Positions 10,016-20,996 are shown, counted from the stretch's first letter. The stretch: 64,000 nt of DNA from Rhytidiadelphus loreus (GCA_947034895.1 OX344764.1:51007348-51071347); one strand, 5' to 3'. Numbers and translations: made by a program. Notes: generated by a model not told the origin, from the letters alone.

Positions 10016-10945
10016 GTTGGAGCTCAAAATGTTGGAGACTCGCCTAAGAGGTTGAGGATGACAAGGAGCCTCCTCTCTGGATCGGGGAAGTCGCTTTCGA
10101 TGTCTTCCGGATCGGGATCGGAATCGAAATCTCCGGGAGGAACGTTCGTGCCGTCAATGTTCTCCGGGCCTTTCATGATGCGCACGGCCGAGGACGCTGC
10201 TTCTGCGGCCATTGACTTCTCCAAGGGGGACGTGGAGGACAGCGCCGTGGACAGCCCGCTAAGCCGAGGTCCGGGGAGGACCCCCGTTTGTTCCCCGTCC
10301 CCGTTGAAGCGCGCATCTTCGAATCGAGGATGCTCGTTCTCTCCAACACCACAGAATGAGGCGGGGACCAATCGGAAACTGCATCTTCCCGTTCGCGGGG
10401 GCAGTCAAGATCCTCCACTGCAGGATACTATTTTCACGGAGCTCGACCGCCCAAATGTCCCCGTCACAGCCTCGAAGACGACCGCCCAAGTGTTACCAGG
10501 AACGTATACGAAGAGTGACGATGCGGGTCTTCCAAGGGTGGCTCGTTTGCCTCGCCTCGAGGGTAATCGGGCAAGCCCTTCACTATCTGCTGGAGGTAGG
10601 CGGTCGCCTTCAGCCGACTCCCTTTTTCGTCAAAGGATTATAAGAGACCAAAGGCGATCTCTGGACTCCAAATCAACTGGATCTGGACTTCCATACATAA
10701 GCAATGTAAACTCAATGCTCCCAAGGCCGCGCCCTCATGGGTCAAAATCTATGTCCAGTTCCGAGGTTCCGCGAAGCACCCTGAAGTTGAAGCGGAAGGA
10801 GAGTGACTCTCAAAGTGTGGGCTTCTCCGGAGCGGTGGACGGTGGAAATGGGCCCCATTATCACTCTCGACGCGAGGATATATTTAGAGGGTTGGCGAAG
10901 CTAAAAGCGTTAGAGGCAGCGAAGAGCAACTGTACAGGCAAATAG
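10016..10945 (+). CDS. Ser/Arg/Pro-rich disordered terminal exon
   Basis: The exon follows a clear acceptor (TATCTTTTTGCAG) and is open in phase 0 for 309 codons to a stop at 10943-10945. It is rich in Ser, Arg, Pro and Gly with no recognised domain; a Lys/Arg-rich start (KRLRMTR) could serve nuclear import. Three palindromes lie within the coding sequence (10313, 10546, 10861), read as parts of SNRGC, PRLEGN and RREDIF. No nearby ATG fits, so it is best read as the last exon of a longer transcript from the ParB/methylase-like locus, perhaps joined to 8809-8937. Alternatively it is a decayed separate gene. Confidence 0.45.
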   Translation, partial: VGAQNVGDSPKRLRMTRSLLSGSGKSLSMSSGSGSESKSPGGTFVPSMFSGPFMMRTAEDAASAAIDFSKGDVEDSAVDSPLSRGPGRTPVCSPSPLKRASSNRGCSFSPTPQNEAGTNRKLHLPVRGGSQDPPLQDTIFTELDRPNVPVTASKTTAQVLPGTYTKSDDAGLPRVARLPRLEGNRASPSLSAGGRRSPSADSLFRQRIIRDQRRSLDSKSTGSGLPYISNVNSMLPRPRPHGSKSMSSSEVPRSTLKLKRKESDSQSVGFSGAVDGGNGPHYHSRREDIFRGLAKLKALEAAKSNCTGK

Positions 10946-11533
10946 TGACTCGTCGGGATGCAAGAATATTTTTTGAAGCCAGTCTTTAAAACGTCCCTTA
11001 CTATAAATAGCATGGTAAATAAAAAATTACAAACCAGGAGTAACGATAGTTGAGAGCTTGCATGATCAGTAAGCATCTAATTTTGTAGTTCATTTAGATT
11101 CATGACACTGTCAGATTTACTTTGTCCATTGGATGAAGCAATTTAGTGAGACAATTAACATTAGTGAATGTAAATTCATCCGCATTTTCATCTACTACTG
11201 AATTCTTGATGCTAAACATGTGAATGTTTTACATCATGACTGTCTATCCTTGTAATCCACATTGTTTTTTTGGAGGGGCGGACAAGTATGTTAAGGAATT
11301 ACACTAGAAGTGTTCTAGCACACGAGAGGTTGATTTCACACTAGGTAAGAACCCGCTACCACGGCATTAGATTTAGGCACCTCACGACCATCACCCTAAA
11401 ACATATTGTAAAAATGTGTTCAATAATTTCTATTTTCCTTTGGGTTTGGCAAGTATTACTACATTAAAGCTTCACACCCTTATTTTCAAAGTCTCAAAAT
11501 TGCCAAATTGTCTCAAATTAACGAATAAGGCCT
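10946..11533. other. AT-rich spacer, no gene seen
   Basis: Past the stop at 10945 there is no supported gene. A short minus-strand frame around 10861-11076 overlaps the exon and lacks family features. Confidence 0.5.
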
Positions 11534-13190
11534 TATAACTATAATCCCTCCAAAGCATTGAGGGAGGGATTATACCTCCTTGACAAGGGAAGCATTTTGG
11601 CTAGTGAATAATGTTATGAGGTTCCTATGAAGTCAATTCTGGTCAGATGTTCACAAAATTTTACATTGTTTACATTTTACATTGTTCTTCTACTATAGAC
11701 GAGTAAATGAATCCATTCTTAAACCTTAAAAAAAAGTATAATTGTCTATTGAATGGACAATTGAAAATCCAGATAGATTCCTATGAAGTCAATTTTGGTC
11801 GGATGTTCACAAAATTTTGACACAAGGTGTGAACATATATTCCTTAGTAGGAATATTATTTCTTTTTTATATGGTGCCCAAATTAGAAGTTATGCAACCT
11901 TGAAGGGTGTTTTTTTTCCTTATAGGGCAGCTTTTGCAAAACTCCTCTTTCACTTCTAAAATTTGCCAGCTGTATAACTTACATGATACAAGATGAAAAT
12001 GCTAAAAGAAATAATCATGTGTAGTATAAAAATCTCATTCTAGGAGGATTTTAAGGTTGCTAGCCCTATAAGGCAAGGTAAGAAAAAGACTCTTCTAACT
12101 TCAAACGTTATAATCTTTCAATCCATGTAGTCAAAGTTTCTCAAATTTTTTCCACACATTTCCATAGTAATCTAGTACACATTTGTATGGTTGAATTTTA
12201 AATAAAAAAATTTAATTTTTTGTTTTTCTCATTGCCCTAAAAAGTGATAATTTTCACAATTTCTGCCCAAAATATGCTTTGAGTGGACCTTTAGAAGTTG
12301 AAGAATGTTTTAAATGTGTGGCTTTGTCAAGATTCATTAGTTTTCTATGTGAAATACACATTTCAAAAATTTGATATTTTTCTCATGTAGTAATACAAAT
12401 CTGAAATTTATCTTCATTTTTTCATAATTAAGGTAAAATTTATGTCATTTGTTAACATAATTTTTCTATAAAAATCATGGTAATTATAAATTGCTTTTAA
12501 GTAGTATGAAATTTTGAACAAAAGTAGAAGTCATATTAACAAACATCATGCTATAACTTTGTAAGTATGCAATTGATATGCCTTTTGAGCTCATCCACCA
12601 AGAGAAATTTGATTAAATTTTTTTTTTAAAAGTCCAAAAGTGTTGCATTATTAAACTTTCAAGATGCTACCCTCAAAATGTTACAAAAACTACAATTATA
12701 ATCATATTCAAAATTAAAAAAAGGATTTAGAAGTAGATTATTGGATCTACATTTTCTTAGTCAAGATTTAAAGCATTTAAAATAAGAAACTATGTGACTT
12801 TTAATAAAATAAACTACTACAATGGTCATTATAATTAAGCTTTCAATGCAAATATATTCACATTATTGATATATATTTTTTTTGACCAACTCCAACTTCT
12901 TTGTAACCTCTATAGCTCTCTAGATAGAAAATAAAATATTATTTGTGAATTTGAAGGAAAATTAGCGCACAATTGTACAAGAAATCATGTAAATTATGAG
13001 AAATATTTTTTTGAAATTGTGATTGTATATTTGTAAACCTTAGTTGAATAGAAGCTTCATCACCTTTGAAGTAAAAAATTTAGCCTCAAGAAAACAATTT
13101 TACCATTTGAAATATGTTTTTTTTTGTATTATTTGCTTTTTTTTAAAGAATGTCCAAACAAGTTTAGCATCTAATTTAAGAAATATTTTT
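11534..13190. repeat. Dispersed ~1.6-kb AT-rich repeat, copy A
   Basis: Begins with a short inverted repeat (ATAATCCCTCCAAAGC ... GAGGGAGGGATTAT) and matches 62433-64000 in the same orientation over its whole length, with small indels. A third, interrupted copy lies at about 46300-47600. No coding capacity was seen. It is probably a non-autonomous or decayed mobile element. Confidence 0.7.
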
Positions 13191-13802
13191 TGACCCTAAA
13201 CAAATTGTAATGCCAACTCATTAAAAATTGTATAGTTATCCTTTCATGTCCTTCATTCCATGCATCTAAAAGTGTTTTTTTAATCCCTTTTGGAATTGAT
13301 GGACATACAACCCTAAATACTTTAACTACCTTTTTATGAATTCAAGTTATACCTTTTAAATTATTCATTTTTTGTATATAATATTAACTAAGAAAATGAC
13401 GCGTAATTAAGTTTAATTTTTGTACCATATTTTTCTTAATCTAAGAATTCAATGGATTATTGCATTGCAAGCTCTTAGTTTTTCAATCCAAATATAGGCT
13501 TACTAACAATATGTCAATATATTTTTTTTCAATCTCAATTTTTAACTTCAAACTCTCTATTGAAAATGCTTTAACCTCTAACTATAAAGAGATTTTTTTA
13601 ACTCCAAACTTCAAGTTTGGTAAACATATAAGATGTTACCATTATATGTTACAATCATAAATATTTCATAATACGTTATACTTTGAAAATTTACAATAAA
13701 TAGTTTTCTCAATTATCCAATACAAATTCTAAAAATGAACATGCATAGGAAGAAGGATTTTCACATATAAACATTACGAGGGTTTCACCATTCAATTATG
13801 AC
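13191..13802. other. AT-rich spacer, no gene seen
   Basis: Only short low-complexity open frames are present and nothing was recognised. Confidence 0.5.
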
Positions 13803-15066
13803 ATTAGAGAAAATTTGAGGCCTCCAGAGGGTCGTTCTGCAATGACAAACACAGCTATTAAAAGAGAAGTAGGGAGCCTATGGAATACGTTGAATCTGTG
13901 GTGTCAACTTGGGTGAATATCGCAAATGTTGTCAGACCAAATTAATTAACAATTATTAAGGCAACAATGTATAGGGCAATAAGTACATGGTGTGTTATAC
14001 TATTATTGCCAATTAAGCAAGTTCTTTTTTTTTTGACACAAGTAATAATTAAGCAAGTTTTTGGTCATTTACTTTATTTCATAACACCAACTACAACGAG
14101 CTACTTACTTGATTTAAGTGTGGAGGATTGTCAGGAGAGAAGGTCTTTATACAAGTGGGGTAGTGGTAGGTACAACAACCCATGTGGGATATGTGAATTA
14201 GGACTAAAATGAGGAGCTTCACTGCTCATAGTTATGTAAAAATGCAGAAAATGTGTTGAAAAACAAATTTTAGACTTAATTTAGGCATAGAAGAGTATCT
14301 TTTTTCAAAAAGCTTTGGTCTAAAAAACGTTAAGGAATCAAGTCAAGTTTTATTTTCAAAAATCCGTTTCAAGTTTTGGCACTCCACTTAAAAGTTATGG
14401 AAACATTTCAAAGAGGGTGTTTGAAAATGTTCAAAAAAATGACCCTTCCAACCCCTCTTTGAAATTTTTCCATAACTTTTAAGTGGGGTGCCAAAACTTG
14501 AAACGGATTTTTGGGAATAAAACTTGACTTGATTTACCAACCTTTTTTAGACCAAAGCTTTTTGAAAAAAGATACTCTTCTATGCCTAAATGAGGTCTAA
14601 AATTTGTTTTTCAACACATTTTCTGCATTTTTACATAACTATGAGCGGTGAAGCTCCTCATTTTAGTCCTAATTCACATATCCCACATGGGTTGTTGTAC
14701 CTACCACTTCCCCACTTGTATAAAGACCTTCTCTCCTTATCATCTTCCACATAAAAATGGTAATGAAGTGTATCATTAATACGCCATAAAAAAAAACCTT
14801 GCATGGTAGATGGTCAATGGACTACCTTTAATATTATTGTGTTTTCCACAACTTGGTTGGAGTGCAAGGTATTCAATAATTAGGTTGAAGGTGCATTTGA
14901 ACACCTTCATCTTGATTATTGTAACCTTTGTACTTGGATTCCGAGGCATTGACAAGCATGCGACGTTGTGACAGAAGGTGAGCGAAAATAGGGGAATAAA
15001 GTTCAATTTGCAAGGTCCTTGGAGGGTTGTGGAGCGGCCCTTCAGAGGCCTGCGATTTTCTCTAAT
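13803..15066. mobile_element. TIR element, ATTAGAGAAAA..AGGCCTC family, with internal foldback
   Basis: The left end ATTAGAGAAAATTTGAGGCC is matched inverted at the right end (ATTAGAGAAAATCGCAGGCC read from 15066 leftwards). No clear target duplication was found. A second member with the same termini is at 59994-60371, and a related single end is near 18433. No transposase gene lies inside. Confidence 0.55.
14117..14757. repeat. ~640-bp foldback (long hairpin)
   Basis: Two arms of about 300 bases, ~14117-14425 and ~14445-14757, are inverted copies with few changes around a ~20-base centre. A transcript would form a very long hairpin of the kind that can feed small RNAs. It is nested in the TIR element at 13803-15066. 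Confidence 0.8.
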
Positions 15067-15563
15067 GATACCGTACGTTCATGGCAAATTCGGCACCCAA
15101 GTGTCAAAATAATTTAATTTTGGGATTTTGACAATTCAACACCTTGAATTGATTTTCCTAGCTTTCGACACATTAGTCCTTTAAATTTTTTGAATTTTTG
15201 AACTCACTTTTATGAAATGGGTTGAATTTTTCTATTGATACCTAAATGTGTTCATTTTTCTAAATTTTCTTATGAAGAATGATTTTTTTGATATTCAAGA
15301 TTTGGTAGCATTGAAATTTTCTCAGATTTTTAGAAACAGCTACGCAATTTTTCATATTTTTCAATTTTTTCTTATTTATTTATGAACTTGACCTAATCAT
15401 AGTCAACATAAGATAGATTATAGTCATTTCACTTTAAGTTTAAAGGACTAAGGCACAATTCAAACAAAAATGATCAAAAAATGCTACTTTTTAGGGCAAT
15501 AAGAAAAAAAATGATAAAAGTTTTAAATTGGAATTCAACTCAACAAGTTTGTACAAGACAATA
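15067..15563. other. AT-rich spacer, no gene seen
   Basis: Nothing was recognised apart from AT-rich low-complexity sequence. Confidence 0.5.
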
Positions 15564-16000
15564 GGGGTAGTCACACCTTCTTCACTCCGGAATTGAAGAA
15601 TGGAGAACACGTACGTGGTGGTTTGGAATTTGATTGAACTTGTCCTTTCAAGAGAGAATATACTTAAGTACGTATATCTTCCGCACTCCCACTCTTCACC
15701 TCCGGAGGTGAAGAGTGGGAGTGCGGAAGATATACGTACTTAAGTATATTCCTTTGTGCTCTACACTTTTACCTTTCATTGCCGCTTTACCTTTCTTGTT
15801 GCCGATTTCCCTCCAACTTTACGTCTAATCTTAGGTTTAGGTAAGTTGTTTTTCCACTTTTTTCATTCTCCACTCTCAACACATCTTTTAGGTGTCACAC
15901 CTTCTTCACCCACCATGGCTTCCCATTGGCTCCTCCAAACCCTCCCCAACTTCTCATTCTCCATTCTTCAAGTGCCAAGTGAAGAAGGTGTGACTACCCC
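15564..16000. mobile_element. Stowaway-like MITE, TA target duplication
   Basis: Inverted ends GGGGTAGTCACACCTTCTTC are flanked by TA on both sides (15562-15563 and 16001-16002). A subterminal match (TTGAAGAATGGAGAA) follows on both sides. The element is 437 bp and non-coding. A third internal copy of the CACACCTTCTTCAC motif is near 15896. Confidence 0.7.
15656..15751. repeat. Perfect 96-bp spacerless palindrome
   Basis: Reads identically on both strands, centred between 15703 and 15704 in CCTCCGGAGG. It is nested in the MITE at 15564-16000. Perfect palindromes without a spacer are normally unstable, so it is probably recent. Confidence 0.9.
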
Positions 16001-16319
16001 TAATGTCATGTCGGACTGTCAATATCTTAATTTTTTTTAATCCCGCCTAGCACGGCGGCCAAAGCGTGACGTCCAATGGATCATTGGATCATTCTCGAGC
16101 AACTCGCGTTGGTGGCTAGCTCCGCCACTCCGCCACTGCGGGCCCAGCGGCAGCAACTCAATTTTGCAGCTCCGCCACTCGTCTAATAAACTGCACTCGT
16201 CTCAACTGCCCGCCACTGACTTTCATTGGAACCGGTCTGGACTCTCGACGTTAAGATTGCTAGAAGGGTATCCAGAACTACCCCAGCCAGCCGTTTTCCA
16301 TGACTACGACGAGTCCCGA

Positions 16320-16395
16320 TCGAGTTTCCTGTCAAGCTCTCCTGCCAGTCACCCAAAGTGCGCTTCACCAGTGACGCTCTTGAGTTGTATATAAA
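16320..16395 (+). promoter_or_regulatory. Germin-like 1 core promoter
   Basis: TATATAAA lies at 16388-16395, about 160 bases before the ATG. A GTGCGCTTCACCAGTGACG block sits just upstream. After the TATA box comes a family-conserved stretch ending GTTGTAACAGCAACAA. The same arrangement is found at four other copies in this window (20997, 41771, 54577 and, degenerate, 61925). Confidence 0.7.
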
Positions 16396-16556
16396 CCCAG
16401 ACAACCGAAGCAGTTGTAACAGCAACAATCAAATTCCAGTATCTCACAACTTCCAACTTCCACAACCATCTAGCGCACTCTGCTCCGATCCCTTGCAGTA
16501 CCACTCCAGAATTGATATTTCAGTTTCTAGCAGCAACGATTGTTGCAGTCGTAGAC

Positions 16557-17222
16557 ATGGGAATCATGGCCCGCAGAAGCTTGTGGGTGACCGTGGCCGT
16601 GTTCCTCAGCGTGGCGCTGGTGCCCATGCTCGCCATGGCAGCGGACGAGGATCCACTCCAAGATTTCTGCGTCGCAGACTTGAAGAGCGGAACCACCATC
16701 AATGGACTCACCTGCAAGCCCGCCGATAAGGTCTCCGCGGACGACTTCACGTTCGCTGGCTTGAAGAACCCAGGAAACACTAGCAACCCCAACAACGCCG
16801 TGGTCACGCCTGCTTTCGTCCAACAGTTCCCCGGATTGAACACTTTGGGCATCGCCGCGGCTCGCATCGACTTCGCCAAGGGAGGCATCAACCCCCCGCA
16901 CACGCACCCCAGAGCCACCGAGATTCTGCTGGTGGTGAAGGGCGAGTTGTACGTGGGTTTCGTGAGCACCAACAACACCTTGTTTGCCACCACCCTGAAG
17001 GAAGGCGAGCTGTTCGTGTTCCCCAAGGCGCTGGTGCACTTCCAGCTGAACGTGGGCAAGGGTCCCGCTTTGGCGTTCGCCGCTTTGAGCAGCCAGAACC
17101 CCGGCGTGCAGCAGATTGCTCCGGCTTTGTTCACTCCGGACATCAAGGACGAGGTTTTGGAGAAGGCATTCATGATCGACGAGCAGACGGTGGACATGAT
17201 CCAGAAGAAGTTCCGCATGTAA
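16557..17222 (+). CDS. Germin-like protein 1 (subtype A, intact)
   Basis: 221 residues, intronless. Germin-like proteins are secreted, Mn-binding single-cupin proteins, usually cell-wall oligomers; some have superoxide dismutase or oxalate oxidase activity, which sequence alone cannot decide. The signal peptide is residues 1-28 (VALVPMLAMA before ADEDPL). The paired Cys are C38 and C53. Cupin motif 1 carries H115, H117 and E122 (PPHTHPRATE). Cupin motif 2 carries H161 (FPKALVHFQLN). Likely N-glycosylation sites are N74 and N139. The ATG at 16557 is chosen because the upstream in-frame codons belong to the 5' UTR shared with the copy at 44019. Codons are GC-rich compared with the AT-rich surroundings. 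A subtype A product is marked by SADDFTFAGL and AVVTPAFVQQ. Confidence 0.93.
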   Translation: MGIMARRSLWVTVAVFLSVALVPMLAMAADEDPLQDFCVADLKSGTTINGLTCKPADKVSADDFTFAGLKNPGNTSNPNNAVVTPAFVQQFPGLNTLGIAAARIDFAKGGINPPHTHPRATEILLVVKGELYVGFVSTNNTLFATTLKEGELFVFPKALVHFQLNVGKGPALAFAALSSQNPGVQQIAPALFTPDIKDEVLEKAFMIDEQTVDMIQKKFRM

Positions 17223-17458
17223 ATTGGTAGTTCATCAGATTGATCAGAGTTTGTGGACACGTATCGTCATCTTCACTGTCAGGACGGTTACTAACATTCG
17301 TTTGGAAGCAAGAAAGGGTCCGATAACTTCTGATTCGTTAGCATGATTGTATTTTGTATTGCTCATTTGCCCTCGTAGTGGCTGGTCAAACCTCGTCCAA
17401 GTGTGAAGTGATCCTTCATTTGGTTTGGGCAAAAGTTGGACCACATCTACTGTAATTG

Positions 17459-17464
17459 AATAAA
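17459..17464 (+). terminator. Poly(A) signal of germin-like 1
   Basis: AATAAA lies about 240 bases after the stop, in a block (TGTAATTGAATAAAGATAA) that recurs after the copy at 44019. Confidence 0.6.
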
Positions 17465-20125
17465 GATAAGTCACTCAGCAGGTTCTCGTTTTCATAAAAC
17501 GGTGTACATTGTTTTGAAGTATCAATGACTTTTCTGTGCACAATGTGAAACCCTGTGCATTTGCATCATTCTTACTTTGAGGAAAGTGTACGATGTTTGC
17601 AGACATTCAAATTTCAAATGAGATATATGTTTCTGTTCACATGCAAGGACAGTAATAAATGATTGTAATAGTTTTCAGCCTCGTTTATCTTCAGTTACTT
17701 AGTAGTTACTTGAAATTTCTGGCTATGATGTTGCATTTATAATTTATTAGGCTCGCCGTGTAAGATATATAACCTGCAACTAAAGTCGCATACGTACTCT
17801 GTTTCAGTTCAGCTTCTGAGTTCTCAGTACCTCGTTAATTTCTCAGTGACTTTGCGGAAGCATATGATTCATATTATTAATAGTAGATGCCTGCATCTAA
17901 TATTTTGAGATTTACTGAAGCTTACTAATGTTATAGTAACTAGGAAGTCGAAGTTGAAGGACGGTAATTAAACTTAGAAGTTGAAGAAGTAGACTAGACT
18001 TCACATTGGTTGGATGACTACAATTCGACAAGTGTCCGGGTCAGTTACAATTGCTAAGTTCTCGGTCATCCATTCAACGCTCTTACCGTCTCACTCATTC
18101 AGACGAAGCATACATCCTGAAGTTTCATGCGCCTAGAAATGAAGAAAGATGATCAAAATCTTCAGAATGATGCAAGCAAATGAGATATATGTTTCTGTTC
18201 ACATGCAAGGACAATATTCATTTTTGCTTGAGCTGCTATACCACTCGAAGATGTGCGAATACGAAGATAGGTAGTTACTAACATTTCAAATACTGGCAGA
18301 AGAGGCAGTGTGATTGTGTTAATAATTAAATAATATCAACTTCTTTGATTATGCAATCAAACAATGGAATATTTATTGTAAATACAGGATATTCCTTTGT
18401 TCAAATATTTGGTTCTTTGCTTCAAAAGCATCAGAGAAAAACCGAGCTCTCCAGAGGGCCGTCAAGGTTTGTCAAACCAGCCTATTGTTTATTGTTTATA
18501 GGTAGGCAAACTATCAAAAGTACACAATCTTGTTGTCAACTTGTGTGAATATTCTGAGGTTACTAAGATAGATTATCTTTTCTTAGTATTGTAATGTCTT
18601 TGTGTTAGGGAACAAATATAGAAGAAGGTTCGAAAACAATTCGGGCATTAAAAACCATCCCTATAGAAGTGCCCCAAACAGTGCACAGGGATATAGAAAA
18701 GGAAGTGACTTTTTGTGGTGAGAAGCAACCATCTAATGTGTGTGGTTTTAGGCTATTGAGTAGGTGACATGGTTCACCATCATGTGTGATTTTGCTCATA
18801 ATAATGTCCTAAATTTGGTGAGGTCTGCAAAATGGCTTTGAAATGTCAAAAAATAACAAGAAAAATTGCAAAAAACACATCTGAGCAAGATCCTCCTACT
18901 AAAATGCTTCTCGGCCACTCATAACTTTTTGGGTTGATGTGAAATTTTAACCACACAAACTAAACTAGTATGCACAACTTTTACAAAAAAGTTTATTGGA
19001 AACGGACACTTTATGGAGAAGAAACAAGCCGTCGAAGTTCACTACAATCCAAAACTATTGAGATTTTGAACTTCAAATTGCTCCCAAACATTCAAAACTT
19101 TGATTGAAATGAAAATTTTACCACAATAACTAGACTAAAAAGGGAACATAATTCAACGAATTTTTATTGAAAACGAACATTGGACGAAGGAGATACAAGC
19201 CCCCAAAGTTGCAGCCATGAAATGCAATTTGGTGAACTCAAATTGAACCTGTAAAATTTGATTGGCTTTCAAAAATCAATACATCTTGAATTGATCTACC
19301 ACACAAACTAGAAGAGAGAGAGCAAAAATTTCTCAAAAACTTTCATTGAATTTGGAGCATCAAGGTATTTTAAAGCATATCTTAATTTTGTCCCCTACTT
19401 CTTAACCATTTAGAATTATCCAAGTGTTTGGTGATCTAAAATTTCAGATACCGTACAACTATACTAGCTATGTCGTATAAACATCGTATTTTCTTTGACA
19501 AAGGTACTGCAAAACCACATAGGTACTCCAAACTCAGAAGATGAACACAGAGAAATCAGAAAATCAGGTAAGTACTCTTAGCTCAGAAAATGAACACAGA
19601 GAATGCAACTATAGTGCACGAGATTTTACTGTCACGACCAGTTGGATGCAAAGTCATAACCCGACTTTTCAGGTGAGTGAAAATAAATGAGGCAGCAAAC
19701 TTTTCTGATGGACTTCTGAATACAAAAAACTCTTTGAAAAATACAAACACAATTCACTTCACCTTCTCATGGGGTTACCAAAACTCCGAAACATAAACAT
19801 TTCGCAAACGCGAACACATACAGAACTCTGACTTCAACACATGCACTGGACACCGTCACATGAAATGAGATGAACTGTGAACCTGAGATTTCATTAAATG
19901 TTGTGCAACTATGGCGGGTGAATTGAAGCCCAAATGAAGGGACACCTCGATCACACTAGCTTGGCCGAATCTTCGACCAGCGCTTCTCAAAACAATTTAC
20001 TCTCATGCTAAAGAATCAGAAGTCTTATATTAATTAGACCCCGTCTTGCAAAGAATGTTGATACTAACTGCCAAGGGACATGATGTTCCCAAACTAGCTC
20101 TCATCAAATGTTATGATCTATTAAT
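17465..20125. other. Spacer between germin-like 1 and 2
   Basis: No gene was seen. It contains a 36-base direct repeat (17616-17651 and 18178-18213), a possible single TIR of the ATTAGAGAAAA family near 18433, and the left arm of an inverted repeat (~18880-19370) whose partner is at ~22400-22900. The last 300 bases (19820-20030) are the conserved 3' flank of minus-strand germin genes, also found at 43740-43935 and 60770-60850. Confidence 0.6.
18880..19370 (-). repeat. Inverted repeat arm, left
   Basis: Matches ~22400-22900 in opposite orientation. Each arm is itself made of about three ~170-base units with the motif TCTAGTTTGTGTGG followed by AAAATTT. The arms bracket germin-like 2. Confidence 0.6.
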
Positions 20126-20791
20126 TTACATGCGGAACTCCTTCTGGATCATGTCCACCGTCTCCTCCTTGATGCGGAACGCCTTCTCCAAAACCTCGTC
20201 CTTGATGTCCGGAGTGAACAAAGCCGGAGCAATTTGCTGCACGCCGGGGTTCTGGCTGCTCAAAGCGGCGAACGCCAAAGCGGGACCCTTGCCCACGTTC
20301 AGCTGGAAGTGCACCAGCGCCTTGGGGAACACGAACAACTCGCCTTCCGTCAGGGTGGTGGCAAACAAGGTGTTGTTGGTGTCCACGAAGCCCACGTACA
20401 ACTCACCCTTCACCACCAACAGAAGCTCGGTGGCTCTGGGGTGCGTGTGCGGGGGGTTGATGCCGCCCTTGGCGAAGTCGATGCGAGCCGCGGAGATGCC
20501 CAAAGTGTTCAATCCCGGGAACTGAAGGACGGACGCAGCCGTGACGTTGGCGTTGTTGGGGTTGTTGGTGTTTCCTGGGTTCTTCAATCCATCAAACACG
20601 AAGTCGCTGACCCACACCTTGTCGGTGGGCTTGCAGCTGAATCCGTTGATGGTGAGTCCGCTCTTCAAGTCGGCTACGCAGAAGTCCTGGAGCGGATCCT
20701 CGTCCGCTGCCATGGCGAGCATGGGCAGCATTGCCACGCTCATCAACACGGCCACGGTCACCCACAAGCTTCTGCGAGTCATGATGGCCAT
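20126..20791 (-). CDS. Germin-like protein 2 (subtype B, intact)
   Basis: 221 residues, intronless, minus strand. Features are as in other cluster members: signal peptide to residue 28, C38 and C53, metal ligands H115, H117, E122 and H161, C-terminal EFRM. It is subtype B, marked by VSDFVFDGL, an extra N-glycosylation site (NVT) in NPNNANVTAAS, and GFVDTNNTLFATTLTEGE. The chosen ATG (20789-20791) is the first of two close in-frame Met codons and aligns with the start of germin-like 1. A substitution near the end (RIKEETVDM) is unique to this copy. Its own TATA box lies about 210 bases upstream, so it is probably expressed. Confidence 0.93.
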   Translation of the reverse strand: MAIMTRRSLWVTVAVLMSVAMLPMLAMAADEDPLQDFCVADLKSGLTINGFSCKPTDKVWVSDFVFDGLKNPGNTNNPNNANVTAASVLQFPGLNTLGISAARIDFAKGGINPPHTHPRATELLLVVKGELYVGFVDTNNTLFATTLTEGELFVFPKALVHFQLNVGKGPALAFAALSSQNPGVQQIAPALFTPDIKDEVLEKAFRIKEETVDMIQKEFRM

Positions 20792-20996
20792 GTGGAGTAG
20801 ATCGATATCAGTCGCTTCGGGCTGCTGGAATTTGAATCGAAATCCTGGTCGATGAGTTCTGGAGTTGAGCTTGCTGCTAGAGTGTCGAGCAGTGTCAGTT
20901 GCAGGAGAATGATGTCACAGTGTCCGGGAGCTAGATGGGTGTGGAAGCTGTAGGATGTGTAATATTGCTGTTGTTACAATTGCTTGGGTTTTGAGG

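Larger units (their letters stand above)
2983..10881. repeat. Family of 21-bp dispersed palindromes (~16 copies)
   Basis: The copies consist of arms TTAYCYTCGA and TCGARGRTAA around one central base, usually C or G, so the core is two TCGA tetramers one base apart. They start at 2983, 3068, 3242, 3469, 3573, 5083, 5197, 6598, 6676, 6808, 8005, 8125, 8499, 10313, 10546 and 10861. The copies at 3469 and 8125 are perfect palindromes apart from the centre; others carry one to four changes, often compensated between arms. They occur in the leader, in every recognised intron and in disordered coding segments, but not in the exons for the ParB-like or methylase-like domains. I noticed no copy outside this 7.9 kb. 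Confidence 0.9.

Noticed and set aside
16520..17260. Long antisense frames over every germin-like gene (up to 271 codons)
   Set aside because: They mirror the GC-rich codon use of the real genes; the sense frames hold the cupin motifs and signal peptides.
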